DNA of 64,000 bases, taken from NCBI GenBank assembly GCA_964019135.1, contig OZ025256.1:16995911-17059910 (forward strand). Direction: 5' to 3'. A program made the position numbers and the translations under genes. Positions 34,621-46,462 of the stretch are shown one piece after another. Under the pieces are notes generated by a model. It was given only the letters and a program-made list of their open reading frames with translations, had not been told where the DNA came from and made no database searches. The stretch comes from Arenicola marina (taxonomy: Eukaryota; Annelida; Polychaeta; Arenicolidae). Positions within the stretch are counted from its first letter, which is position 1; the number at the start of each line of letters is the position of its first letter.

Positions 34621-36702
34621 CTGTTAGGACCTTCAACTTGAGCCACTGGTCTGCGATTTCTAATTTTAGGCCTGGTGAACTGCATGGCTCTCACCCTTGC
34701 TCCATTTACGGGCGTGGTAAGAGAGGCATGTACCAGGGCTAGGGTAGATGTAACCTATTGTAGGAGATGGTTCGGGTAGTTACAAAACCCTGCCTTGGGA
34801 ACTTAAGCATACACTATAAAAGTCAAGCATTGTGATTCGATATATATCGCAGCTTAACATTTTGCAGATGCAATCCAGTAGCAGATCAAAGGGGAGGAGC
34901 TAAACTGCTAAACCTATACCCAACAAGCAACAGGATGGTAAAGACTGGTAATTAAAGTGAAAAGATTTTTCAATATCCCTGACTGCAAAAAAAACTTTAA
35001 TACAGAAACTTGCAGCAATATTCATCCCCCCCCCCCCCCCCCAACCACCACTCTGTCACAAGTTTTTAAGGGGGCATCCAAATGCCTAGACTCACCCTCT
35101 AACTCGAAGACTCACCCCTGTCAATATCAAAAATAATACAACTCCTACAATCAATAGAGCCTGATAAGTATACATATGATAAGGCAGCGACAGTATGGTT
35201 AAGACTTATGTTTACTTTCACCAGCATTCGCACTCGCCTTCGTAACGGCGTGGGGCCCTATGAGCCTGACTGAGGCTATGTGATGTCTATGATGGAAAAT
35301 GACAATGTTGTCTTGTGAAGGCCTGGACTTGCTAAGGCTATTTCGGCTTCTTTCAAACATCTAGAGATTAAGCTTACAACAATATCGCACGTTTATTATT
35401 CCCTTGCTTGCGTTACTTTCAATTAAATTTGTGCTTTTCTTTATGAACTAAACGCGTGAAAAATACGGACAAAATCAACATCGTCTTTCCAGGTTTGGAG
35501 ACGACGAAACATGTTTGAAACACTTAATATCGCCCAATTAAAATTACCTCCCGTTTTCGAAATATGAAAGAGCACATCCGGTCTGAGGTTTGTATCGAGC
35601 TCCCTCTGCTGGCAGAGTGTGTATGTATGTATCTCACTCGGCAAAGTCCAAGTAACTAAGCTGTTATGGTAAAATTGTTGCTTATAACCTTATATTTGAC
35701 AACAGTTTGAACCTTTCACGTTGTACATGTGGGTGGTTTATGTACATGTGATACCAGATCAAGCTGCTAAGCGTTTTGATACCTGAGCATCCCATGAAGT
35801 AATGAAATATGCTGCGGAAGCTGTGATCTGGCCTGAACACGTATGTCCTCAAATTTGTCTCCCTACTGTCGCCACAGACCACAGTACACGGCGCGGCCAG
35901 GCACCGCCACTGGCACCGTCAGTTTCGCGCTCTGTTCAAGGTGTGAAACTGGTCCGGATGGTCTGATGATGGGACCCAAGAGAACAGGAGATTTTTCTCA
36001 ATAATATGTAACTTAGTTCTGTGCAGACTCAACACCTCAAATACAGATGTACAGCTATGTACATAGAATGTTATTCTAGTAATAGATCTAATTATTTAAT
36101 TTATTAGTAAATAATTAAAGACTCAAGCATACATCTAATTAGGAGTAAAATAAAACAACTGGAATAGATAAGGTTATTACCAACTAAGCTTAGATATATT
36201 TATACTTCTATAGTTTATTATTTATTTATGTTATTCTCTTTAATATAAAAGTAATGGTTTTATACTTTAAAATAAAAATTGATATATTGTATATGACCTA
36301 TAGAAATAAAACTAACTTACCATAATATACATGAGTATAGGCCTAGATATTATATCTAACTATATTATATCTATCTACATATATATATATATCAGACTAT
36401 ATACATATGGTGCTTATAAGTAACTTGCTACATAGAGAGAAAGTTATATGTATAGTTCAAAAACCTTTTAATACCAGAAAGCATATATGACAGGAATATG
36501 TTATATATATTGCTATGATTTTTTAGATTACATACACTTTGACAAAGCATTATAATTAAGGAATAATGAAAGTTAAAGACTTAGAATGGCAATCATAATA
36601 TGCGCTATTAGCATATATTATATAAATTATTCTGTATTTAATTTATATATAAAGCATATTTGACTTAAAGTAAGTAATGCAATTTTCTTGTTTTATCAAC
36701 AG
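34621..36702. other. 5' region / leader intron of the BTB-ZF gene
   Basis: About 2 kb without recognised coding sequence: a C-run at 35025-35043 and a strongly AT-rich stretch 36050-36660. It ends in the acceptor TTTTATCAACAG at 36702 that begins the first coding exon. Confidence 0.5.
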
Positions 36703-36705
36703 AAG

Positions 36706-36735
36706 ATGAACAGTTGTTCACCTAGGCCTAGGTAA
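36706..36735 (+). promoter_or_regulatory. Short upstream ORF (9 codons + stop) before the BTB-ZF start
   Basis: In the exon that starts at 36703, ATG at 36706 opens MNSCSPRPR and stops at TAG/TAA 36733-36735, six bases before the main ATG at 36742. If the transcript uses this exon as drawn, ribosomes meet this uORF first. Confidence 0.5.
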
Positions 36736-36741
36736 TGCATC

Positions 36742-36946
36742 ATGGAGACCCCAACACAGGCTAAAGAGGTGCTGCAGTCCATGCGGAATTTGTTTCAGAG
36801 GCATATTGCTTGTGATCTGATACTTACTACAACACCATGTGAGAAAGAATTTAAGGTTCACAAGGCTTTGCTAGGAACCTTCTCTGGATACTTCCGCAAC
36901 CTTTTGAAAGAGGGAAAGTTGTCATCCAACTTATTTAACCTTGAAT
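36742..36946 (+). CDS. BTB-ZF exon 1 (coding), residues 1-69
   Basis: First part of the BTB domain from METPTQAKEVLQSMRNLF through FNLE. Donor GTGAGT. The exon itself begins at 36703. Confidence 0.9.
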
Positions 36947-39900
36947 GTGAGTAAATACTAGCTTAATCAATTCTAGGTATATGATATTAGGAAATGCACT
37001 ACAAAGAGAGGGTTTACAATGCTTGATGGCTTGATGCAATTCTTTAAGTCTTCTTTTGCACCACAATACCTTTGCACCTTTGAATCATTAGCTGTATGTG
37101 TTCTAATTTATTCAGCTTTGGCAAGGTTTATTGTCACATGAAGATATTTATACGTAAAACAAGTATCCTTAACAAACCAATAACTTCATAATTGCTAAAT
37201 TACATAATTACAGTAATACATGAAGATGAATCAAGGCCACTATATTTATAAGACATAAATAAATAATAAGATGCTCAACAGCTATCCCTTTTGTTATATA
37301 TAGACCAGTATGTTGTATTTATTTATATATCATGTGAATATCGTGATTTCTCTTTCACACATTATTTGTCTCTCCTTCAGGCGACCCTGATACATTGGAA
37401 AAGTTACTGATGTTTATTTACAATGGAGAAGTGGCCATGGATATTGATGTTCAGCAGTTACATGATATGGCATGCACATTACAAGTACCACTGCTTATGG
37501 AAATATGTCAGGTGACCATGTACATATAATAGTACTTAATATAGATCAATACATAGCAGCAGATAGAAACATGTTCATTTTCATATGTAGGTATATTCAA
37601 GTTACAGCGGATAAATACTTTCCAATTAACAAAATTATTAACTTATATGTAGAATGATATTGTCTATCTTCTAATTCTTAACAAGTATGTTAAGAAACCT
37701 GTAATATGCAACTGTCCAATTCATTAATAAATTAAACCCCTTTCTCGTTTGACAGACGCTTTGTATTAAGTCTGAGAAGGAAAATGCACCGGGCACTTCA
37801 GAAGCAAAGGAGAAGATGCCAGTCGCTGCCCCCGCCGATCATACCGGGGAGTGTGACAGTGACGATGGTAAGTACTGAAGCCACTACCATGCGTCGTAAC
37901 CCGTGTGTTAGAACCCAAAACGTCATAGTGACCAAAACGTCATACCTTGGTAGAATGAAATATACAGTTTTAAGTTCAACTTCAACCTTCCCAGGTATTG
38001 CTTACACAACTCGGGGCTGAAGGAGTGATTGATTGACAATTAAAGACGTCTTGGAGGCAGAAATTCGCGCATTAAGGCGCAGGAAAATAAGGAAATCTAA
38101 GGTTTTTGGGAGTAGAAGGTTCCTATAGATAGATCGGGGGGGCGGGGGGCGATGCTCTATATTCCCTCGTTTATGAAACAACTTAAATATATCCAGAACT
38201 GAAGTAATACGTACTGCCTCATATATTCATAGCCCCCGTCAATAGACACTTCCCCAGCATTTAATGCCAGTATGAACTTCCCACCCTACTTCACAAGCCA
38301 AAATAAGATCTGTCCCAACGTAATTGCAGATTGGTTTGTTCTTTTCTATTCAGTGAATGGTCAATTGTACTGACTTACGTAAGCATCCCAATCATTTACA
38401 AGGTAATAAATTAACCGTCAGAATGAAAAAACAACCTATAGCATGTGTCATCTATTTCATGCCATTATGCATCCAATTTGTTTATCTGTTTTGATGAACT
38501 TCTGTTGCGACCCTTTGAGTGAATACTAGTCCTATTATTGTACCACTTAGTTTGTTATGATCTACGCTGTGTTAATAGTGTGTTCTGGTTTTCTTTCTCC
38601 ACCAGAACTTGGATTGCCGACAACCACTGCGGATATGGAAAACATACATTTTTCACAAACGGTGGATAAGGTAAAATACCTGGTTATTCTGTGTGTCTAC
38701 AGTCTATGTTCGTAAGGGATGGGGGTCTCATCCTGGCATACACATATGTTTGCTATGTCATGTTTGGGCTAAAAGTGGTGCACGCACTTTGTCTTCTTTG
38801 CGTTGCAAACAATTTTTTGGTTCTATTCGCTTTTTAAATAGTGCGACGACGCAACTCCATGCTGACATTTCCCGGTGCACTATATTGCCGAGTGAGTTCT
38901 TCTAGGCCAGCCCAAGCTCATTTAGCCTTGTCGCGCTATAAGCTACGGATGTTAAGATATTCAGAGGCGTTTCATCTCAAAAATCCGTTGACCCGCTCTA
39001 TTTCGCAGTTAGGTATACATGCAGACCCGCTCGATTTACTTTTTTGTTCACGGTAAATCCGCTCCGTAGGGGTATCTTTTTCATCACAAATATCCGCTGT
39101 CTCAGGCACCCGCGGAATCCCCCGCCAGATTTGTATAACAATGCCCCCCACCCCCGGTTGTTCTTTTTATAGTGCTGCTGCATGCTCTCGCCAGCTCATG
39201 CTGTTGTTTATTTTGTCCCTTTCTTGCCCTTCTCTTATGAAACAGGATTTGTATCCCAGCCGAAGCAGACAGACATGGCATGAACATCGTCGGTACGACA
39301 CTGTTGACGAGGGAGACGACATGGATTGGGAGCCTGGGGCTAAACATGAGCGAAAGATGTCGAGTGGGAGAGGTCGGGGGAAGGGGAGGGGGCGCGGGCG
39401 GGGCAAAGGTAGAGGCAGAGGCAGAGGACGCCCTCGTGGAAGTGGACGCGCGGGACGCTGTATGACTAATGAAGTTGTGGAAGGCAACATTGACTCACGT
39501 TTACCGGTGGAGAATCCCAACATCAACGACGTCATAAAGAAGGAACCGAACGATGAAGTGGCGGCCGTCTTGCCGTTGAAGCGGAAGCGAGGGCGACCAA
39601 GGCTGGACGCCCAGGCCAAAAGGAGGCTTCCTTCCGGGGGGCTGCCGCTGCCGGAGGAAGCAACAGAGATCCCCGTGAAAAGGGTGAAGAAACACGGAAG
39701 AAAGAAAATGTATCTCAGCGACTACAGATGTCCTACCTGCTGCAAGATTTTTGTTCACTACTCGGCAAATAAACTGCATCAGAAACTTCACAGTAGGGTC
39801 AGAGATCATGCGTTAAAGGCAAGGGACTCTACAAAGCCTGTGCACGTTTACTGTAGGCTAACTACGGCAGCGAGTGCGAGAACCAGTGTAGAAATTCCAG

Positions 39901-42900
39901 TAGTTCCACCATCGAAAGGCTCTCCAGATGCTCAAACGAGGAGCGGTACAGACATGGGGGCCGCTACATCCGCTGGATCTAGTGAAGATATCGTGGACAT
40001 GAAGTCTCGCGTGGCTGGAACTCCTACGTCAGATTGCGCCACGTTGCTTGCCAATCTCGACTACCGTGTCGACGATGACGTCACTTCCGGGACGTCTACG
40101 GACTTTAACGTGGCACTGTTATGGAGCGGACAGAGCGTATCCGCGAATACATATCGCACGATATTACCGGAGACCCTTACAACTGATACAGATCGGAAAT
40201 CCCTAGTCAGAAGTGGAGACTCTTTAGAGGTGGGTTCACCAAAAGAAGAATCGATATCGATTTGTCGCAATGCGGAGGGGATTACCGCGCGATCGCCCAG
40301 GCGCCGACTACATCTCGCCGGCGATGTCTACAAAAGGCTATGCCGGGTGAAGTCTCGCGTGTTCTCGTGCCGCATCTGTCGCCGACGTTTTCCATTACTT
40401 TCCGCATTCCATCGGCACTTTGGACTTCACCACGGTCGTTCCTGGCGCTGTGGCGCACCGTGTGGACTCAGATGCGCGTCTTGGGCGTCGTACCGACTCC
40501 ACAAGCGGCGCGTCCACCCGGCTAGAGACCAGGTGAAGAGTTCCGGTGTTAAGCATTGCAGTCGATGCGGGATTCAATTTCTCTTCCACAGAACCCTAAC
40601 TCGTCACATGAGCGCCCATATCGACGGACACGGGCGTGACGTAGCCGAGGTTGAGCGCCAGTCTCCCTCGCGGGAATTCACATCCTTATTTCAGTCACGT
40701 GATGAAGGTCAGGCAATGGGAGATGAGGAACACAACCGGGATGTAATTTCTCAATCGGTAAAACTTTCACCTCCGCGAGAGGCGATTCGCGTCAATCTGA
40801 TGTGCCGTCATTGCGACAAAGTGTATAAATACCGAAAGGCCTTGAGCATACACCTCCTGGAACACGGCCTAACGACGGGGGAGATCGCGTTGGAGTTCAC
40901 GGATCCCGGCCGGGTGCCTCTACGGCGTGCACCCGCGAAAAAAAGCGCGACCGGCCGACAAACGTACGCCTGCCCCGTCTGTTCCCGCGCTTTCGGCACC
41001 GACCACCACCTGCGCGGACACATGAGTCGCGTGCACGAGCTGCCCGTCACCAAGGCCTGCATGATGCGTCTGCTGAACGTGTCCCAGGAGAGCCGCAAGG
41101 TAAAGGAGTGGCGCTGCATGGAGAATGATTGCCAGTACACTGGAATCACCAGGCTGGCACTGAAGAAGCACATGCTGCAGACTCACACGGTGAAGATATC
41201 CCAATGCGATGAGTGCCCGTTCAGCACTCCCATCGAAGCAGAGTTGGAAAGGTTGGTTAATCCACGTTATTCCCGTTACTATAATTGGTGAGGTTGTAAT
41301 GTAGCTTATGTAGAAGTTGGTCCCGGGAGCTCCAATTTAGCCATCATATGTATAAACTGCCTGAACACAATACAATACAATAGTGTATTTCTTAGGCAGA
41401 AGCTCATATTAACTTTAAGTGTTATTTTTTATCTGTTGAACATTTAAAATAATTTTCTTATATAGATACGCGCTCTATGTACTTTTAAATATCTTACCGG
41501 TAATATTAGCTTTGGCTTCGTCTTATTTTGTACACGTTCAAGATAACTCAGGTATGTTTCAAAAGATACATGTAGATGTATTTACCTGGATACACGTAAC
41601 ACAGGAATACCCCATCGGCTCAGTGTATTTGCTGTAAAATCCAAGTGCACAGTCCTGTATCTCATTGGGAATATGGACATAACTCTGCCCTGACTTAAAT
41701 CGTCAGTCGCTATGTCTTCTATTCTAAGGCATGTGCAGCTGCAACACAAACGGGGTAAGACCTGCGAATTCTGCAACAAGCAATTCAAGAAGTATTACTT
41801 CCTGAAAGTTCATCGCTTCACGAATCACAACATCCAAGACCCATCTCTCAAGGTACGAATGGGGACTTTTTCCAGTTTTCGTATATAGTGTATGAGATTA
41901 GAAGTGTAATTATATTGTGTGCATTACATAAAAGTACGTGTTAGAGACACGGTTTTGCCAGACTAATGCATATCGTATGGGGAAAATGTGGCTTCCTTGG
42001 GTATTACGTCCGTGAGAAAATCACCGCCTTGGACATCGCTGCCCTGCGTATCCCTCTTAACACGAAGGCCGCTATGAAACGTCATAACAGAATCTTACAA
42101 AAGCAACAGTTTAGGATGCAATTGCAAAACAAAATTATGTCGGTTTAAAACTGCAGTTATTACCAGTTGATTGTAAGACATCGTCGGGAGTTGCATGTGG
42201 CAGCCCTCCAGCCTTTTGGGTGATGTATCGATAAGTATGGGACTTGTATGTTGGACAGCTCCACCACTGCCAGGAAGAGGGCTGTGACTACGTCACCTTC
42301 CAGCATCATCTCCTCGAGGTCCACATGCACAGACACAACACCGAGAAGCCCTTCAGCTGCTCCGAGTGCAACAAGAAGCTCAAGACCCAGAAGTAGGTCT
42401 CGGGCGGTTGGTTGTATATTCAGGACGCATTGATCAATTCTGGTCATATCGCGTCAATGGGAGAAGGAAGGGAAAACCAGAGCCATGTCCCCGGTGGTAA
42501 CACCCTACTCTTTGCGAAGAAGGACATGCTGTCTTTATCCTGCGACCACACAGGCATGGCCACAGCGGAGCGCGAACCATCGATCCACGTGCCGCTAGGC
42601 TCTCATGTGGCCAGAGCACTCAATGCAAGCGCTCTAACCCACTGAACTATCGGGCAGCCATGTCCCTTCGGATCAGCTGGGCTCCTGGGGCGTCACTCCG
42701 TAGCCTAGTTGGTAGCGCATTCCGCTAGTGTCGAGTGTACTGTAGCTCCTGGGCAAGCCCGTGATCCCATGTCTCTCGATGTCGAGCCCCACCTGCACAA
42801 ATGTGTGGACTGTTTGTGCAGGATGAAGATCCCGTGTTTTTCTTCGCAAAGTGTGGCGGTTTACTACAGAAGACATGGTTCTTCTATACGTTGTGCGTTT

Positions 42901-44908
42901 CCATTCACGGGTTATGCTCTGCGCATGTGAAAGCGTCCTACTTTAATCTATTAATCAATGATTAAACTGTTATGTGTTAGTCAGTCCGTTCACCAGTTCG
43001 TGGACGTAACTCAGTTACGGAAACGTTTTAAGGTGAAAAGGCTGTCATAAATTGTCACACTCATCACCGAATTATCAGTCAAAAATTATTACGTTTTTGT
43101 GCATATTATAGTTATGCTTATTAAATGAATAACATGTATATGTACATTGTTTTCTGGATGCGTATAAATGAATCTTTGCAGGAACCTCGACAAACACATT
43201 AATAAGGTTCACATGCGCATTCGTCCCTACATCTGCGACCAGTGTGGCGCCTCCTATGGAGAGGAGAGCGAACTAAAGACCCACATGATGTCACACGAGA
43301 CGGAGAAACGCTTCAAATGTGAACAGTGTGAATATGAAACCCAAGACAAGGGTAACTTCCAAAGTGAGTAGTCTACTTGGCTGGGGCTATTATATATAAA
43401 AATATATAAGGACTATACGCTTCAATTTCATAAGTGTCAAAACAACTGTTTAAGCGGGGTTCCTCATGCAACAATACGCCGGAAGTAAGTTTTTTTTTTG
43501 CTCCATCATGTGGAACTGTTTCTCAAAATCTCGCAAACGCTCCATAATGGACCGATCCAGGCTGTCAGTCATTTACTGACGTCACTGTTGCATTTATTCA
43601 ATCATGTCGTGAAAAAAAGGTTTTCCACGTCGGAGTATGAATCGGTCTATAGGTCCACAGCTACAGCAATAGAATACACCACAATATAAGACGACGATAG
43701 TCAATATAGATTTCTCTTTTTGCCGATTATATATGTATATATGTTATTCTCGGCGTCGAGGTCACCTCTGGGCAAGGCACAAACGCCGCCTCCACCAGAA
43801 GCAGAAAGTGTTCTCCTGTAGCCGGTGCGACTATAGCACGGATCGGAAGACGCGCTTCACGCAGCACATGGACTTCCACAATGACGTCAGGCCATTCCAG
43901 TGTCCGGAGTGCCCCAAGCGCTTCACCATCCGTACCACGTTGAACAGCCACGTTCAGGTGAGCAGTCGCGCAGCCAAAAGACGCCGGCAGCCGTTGGTTG
44001 CCATGTATACCGCGTGCTCTTTAAAAGCTAAAGGGCGGTTCTCGATGTTCCTGTAAAAATGTGTGTGTATTATTAGATGTTATCGTGTCTACCGTGTTGC
44101 CGAAAAGGAGTGTTGGTATGAAGGGGTAACATATTCCTTGGAGTGTTGGTGTGAAGGGGTAACATATTCCTTGGAGTGTTGGTGTGAAGGGGTAACATAT
44201 TCCTTGGAGTGTTGGTGTGAAGGGGTAACATATTCCTTGGAGTGTTGGTGTGAAGGGGTAACATATTCCTTGGAGTGTTGGTGTGAAGGGGTAACATATT
44301 CCTTGGAGTGTTGGTGTGAAGGGGTAACATATTCCTTGGAGTGTTGGTGTGAAGGGGTAACATATTCCTTGGAGTGTTGGTGTGAAGGGGTAACATATTC
44401 CTTGGAGTGTTGGTGTGAAGGGGTAACATATTCCTTGGAGTGTTGGTGTGAAGGGGTAACATATTCCTTGGAGTATTGGTGTGAAGGGGTAACATATTCC
44501 TTGGAGTGTTGGTGTGAAGGGGTAACATATTCCGTTTCGCTTATATTGCATACATATACTTAAAAGAGCTTGACAATTAGATTAAATTTCATAAGAGGTA
44601 ATTTTAGTAATCAAGTTGTTTATACCATAACGTTTATGCCATTTACGTATTCGCAACCATTGATTGTTACGGCTATGATTATCAAGCCTAAAGACTCCGT
44701 TGGTCGTGGATATTAAGCGACCAATCGATCAGTACGGTAAATGTGGAGTTCGTGCGTCTTGGCATTCAACTGTTATAATTTTATTTAGTTCATGATCACC
44801 TTGATGAAAAACCAAATACCTAATACCAAAAAGATGACTATGGGTATATTGGCGTATATGACGGTTGTCTGGCAGACTTGGTAGTTTGAACAGTACGCAC
44901 CCACGCAC

Positions 44909-44987
<79 letters not shown>

Positions 44988-46080
44988 CTTGCGCGTTCGT
45001 GTTTTTCCCGGTTTTTTTGGTTATACATTATTTACCTTGCGAGGTCTTCAACATTTGCAGTGGGTCCACAGCGAGAAGTCGCTGCGCTGCGACTACTGCG
45101 ACTACCTGACCAACACGCTGCAGATGCTGCGCGAACACGTGCGCATGATGCACACGCACCGCGACGTGAAGCCGTACAAGTGCGCGTACTGCGACTACCA
45201 CAGCCGGACGAGCGGAAACTGCCGCAAGCACTGCGTCAACAGGCACAAGGACCGAGAGGTCAAATGGATCAAGGTTTGCGAGAAGTACCCCAACAACAGC
45301 CGACCCTTCCTGACGGCCGATATGGAAGCCAGGAAGCCCGGGGCTCCCAGCCGGATCTTCCCCTACGCCGTTGATAAGGACGCGGTTGCGACTTCCGGTT
45401 TGGTTGCCGCGCACGACGGTGCCGCCGGATATGGGGATGCCGGTGACGGCGCGAATCTTGGGAAGTTACCATACCATGGTTACGTGACTTCTGTTGATCA
45501 TGTCAACTCCGATGTGATGACGACCTTGACCTCCTCGCATGGTGTGACCTCGGGGGCCGGCGTGGATTTCAATACGACTGATTTTGCCCCTGTTCTGACC
45601 CCTGACTTGAATTCTGCGATGACCAATTCGGTCGCTAGGGTAACGGCCGCTTCCGCCGCGCAGACATTGACAACGGGTTTGCCACCGTATATGGCCTCAT
45701 CTGGATTAATGCCGACCTTGACCTCAAATATCGTGACCCCGACGGTGAATCCAAACTTGACTTCCAGTTACATTCCAATCATGACCTCTGACCTACCGCA
45801 AGGTCAGAACTCTCACCTGCCTCTCACTTTGTCATCTAATTTGCTCGCGACCTTCACCACGAGCCGAACGCAAACTGAAATGGCGGCTCCAATGATGGTG
45901 AACTGCGAGGTGGGTATGCCAGTGGGAAACTCGACGGTACCGGGAAGTACGGTCCACATGGCTACGCACGGGGACCACCCTTCCCAACACCACCTTGTAG
46001 TGACTCAGCAACTGGGTCAAGGTCAAGGTCATGACCAATACGCCATTATGGAAAACGGTTACGTCATGAGTTACACCTAA
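36742..46080 (+). CDS. BTB/POZ protein with RG-rich/AT-hook segment and about 17 C2H2 zinc fingers, 10 coding exons
   Basis: Probable nuclear DNA-binding regulator; BTB domains dimerise and recruit cofactors, C2H2 fingers bind DNA. Ten coding exons with GT..AG borders and matching phases give 4176 nt, 1391 residues. The BTB domain (about 8-112) has HIACDLILTT, FKVHKALLGTFSGYFRNLL and LHDMACTLQVPLLMEICQ. Residues about 205-235 are RG repeats (GRGRGKGRGR) ending in an AT-hook-like GRPRG, with a second RKRGRPR at about 285. Fingers: one at about 333, then clusters from 546 to 873 and an almost continuous run from exon 7 to exon 10 (about 882-1110), several with TEKPF-type linkers. The last 280 residues are Ser/Thr-rich without domains. 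I cannot assign an orthologue; the layout resembles BTB-ZF proteins in general. The poly(A) signal AATAAA is at 46457-46462. Confidence 0.9.
37381..37511 (+). CDS. BTB-ZF exon 2, residues 69-112
   Basis: Second half of the BTB domain (DPDTLEKLLMFIYNGEVAMD, then LHDMACTLQVPLLMEICQ). Acceptor TCTCCTTCAG, donor GTGACC. Confidence 0.92.
37756..37867 (+). CDS. BTB-ZF exon 3, residues 113-150
   Basis: Linker (TLCIKSEKENAPGTSEAKEK, ending CDSDD) in phase with exons 2 and 4. Donor GTAAGT. Confidence 0.85.
38606..38670 (+). CDS. BTB-ZF exon 4, residues 150-171
   Basis: Short linker exon, LGLPTTTADMENIHFSQTVD and K, bounded by CTCCACCAG and GTAAAA. Accepted because phases fit on both sides. Confidence 0.75.
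39246..41251 (+). CDS. BTB-ZF exon 5, large central exon, residues 172-840
   Basis: Encodes the RG/AT-hook segment, the first finger (CPTCCKIFVHYSANKLHQKLH, about 333) and fingers at about 546, 575 (unusual CGAPC spacing), 611, 690, 746, 791 and 823. The last one is split by the intron after AELE. Donor GTTGGT is non-consensus at +3, but the frame fits exon 6 exactly (ELER/HVQLQH). Confidence 0.9.
41729..41852 (+). CDS. BTB-ZF exon 6, residues 840-881
   Basis: Completes one finger (HVQLQH) and encodes CEFCNKQFKKYYFLKVHRFT and NH. Donor GTACGA. Confidence 0.88.
42259..42392 (+). CDS. BTB-ZF exon 7, residues 882-926
   Basis: Finger CQEEGCDYVTFQHHLLEVHM and HRH, then TEKPFSCSECNKKLKTQK. The acceptor ATGTTGGACAG has a poor pyrimidine tract. 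Donor GTAGGT; a SINE begins about 12 bases later. Confidence 0.85.
42405..42662 (-). mobile_element. SINE family A in BTB-ZF intron 7
   Basis: Minus-strand head GCCCGATAGTTCAGTGGG, B-box-like GATGGTTCGCGCTCC, and the same body and tail as the copy at 12335-12585 (GACCAGAATTGATC.., TATACAACCAACC). Confidence 0.72.
42685..42915 (+). mobile_element. Second SINE, opposite orientation, related body
   Basis: Plus-strand GTAGCCTAGTTGGTAGCGC fits the Pol III A-box consensus. The body GAAGATCCCGTGTTTTTCTTCGCAAAG parallels SINE A (split by variable sites). A similar copy is recognisable on the minus strand at about 47750-47830. Confidence 0.6.
43182..43363 (+). CDS. BTB-ZF exon 8, residues 926-987
   Basis: NLDKHINKVHMRIRPYICDQ and on to HETEKRFKCEQCEYETQDKG. 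Completes one finger, encodes one, starts another. Donor GTGAGT. Confidence 0.9.
43364..43760. other. BTB-ZF intron 8
   Basis: No element recognised; a T-run at 43490. Confidence 0.4.
43761..43957 (+). CDS. BTB-ZF exon 9, residues 987-1052
   Basis: HLWARHKRRLH, then FSCSRCDYSTDRKTRFTQHM and FQCPECPKRFTIRTTLNSHV. Donor GTGAGC. Confidence 0.9.
44105..44535 (+). repeat. 33-bp minisatellite, 13 nearly identical units, BTB-ZF intron 9
   Basis: Unit GGAGTGTTGGTGTGAAGG followed by GGTAACATATTCCTT. Only two or three single-base differences in 13 units, so it is young or recently homogenised. It does not resemble the neighbouring splice sites. Confidence 0.92.
44909..44980. repeat. (TA)n dinucleotide tract
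   Basis: An uninterrupted TA run of roughly 70 bases in intron 9, upstream of exon 10. Confidence 0.9.
45061..46080 (+). CDS. BTB-ZF exon 10, terminal, residues 1053-1391
   Basis: Completes the finger begun in exon 9 (WVHSEKSLRC), encodes CDYCDYLTNTLQMLREHVRM and CAYCDYHSRTSGNCRKHC fingers, then a 250-residue Ser/Thr/Leu-rich tail ending ENGYVMSYT and TAA. Acceptor CAACATTTGCAG. Confidence 0.92.
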   Translation, partial: WVHSEKSLRCDYCDYLTNTLQMLREHVRMMHTHRDVKPYKCAYCDYHSRTSGNCRKHCVNRHKDREVKWIKVCEKYPNNSRPFLTADMEARKPGAPSRIFPYAVDKDAVATSGLVAAHDGAAGYGDAGDGANLGKLPYHGYVTSVDHVNSDVMTTLTSSHGVTSGAGVDFNTTDFAPVLTPDLNSAMTNSVARVTAASAAQTLTTGLPPYMASSGLMPTLTSNIVTPTVNPNLTSSYIPIMTSDLPQGQNSHLPLTLSSNLLATFTTSRTQTEMAAPMMVNCEVGMPVGNSTVPGSTVHMATHGDHPSQHHLVVTQQLGQGQGHDQYAIMENGYVMSYT

Positions 46081-46456
46081 ACCCAAATAATGACATCTAT
46101 GCAATGACCATTCCTGATCACATCCTCGAGGAAATATGTGGCAGAAAGACGCGGTTATATCTGCATTGTTCAAGTTTGCTGCGATTAACTTTTTCCTCTT
46201 TCGATTGAACATTTTTGCTGGTTGATGTTTTGTTATAGAGATTTGTTGCCATTTATTCTGCTGTATTGAGGCAATGTGTGCAATCATGCATAGTATATTA
46301 AGTTTAGATTTGATCTGATAAAATAAGGCACAATTATTATTTATGCAAGTCTAGTTTCTGGGTCCTGCTAATATGTGTTGCGTGAAATTTGTCACGCCCA
46401 CTGCGCGTTGATATTTGCTCTGGCGCTGTTCAAGTTTGTATTCCTTGTTACATTTC

Positions 46457-46462
46457 AATAAA
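46457..46462 (+). terminator. Poly(A) signal of the BTB-ZF gene
   Basis: First canonical AATAAA (in TTCAATAAACAAG) after the stop codon, about 377 bases downstream. Confidence 0.6.

Noticed and set aside
41966-42148. 60-codon open frame in BTB-ZF intron 6 as an alternative exon
   Set aside because: An acceptor-like CCAG precedes it, but the frame does not join exon 6 in phase and it lacks finger residues.
44063-44563. Open frames on both strands with GICYPFTPTLQ or ECWCEGVTYSL repeats
   Set aside because: 33-bp minisatellite translations.
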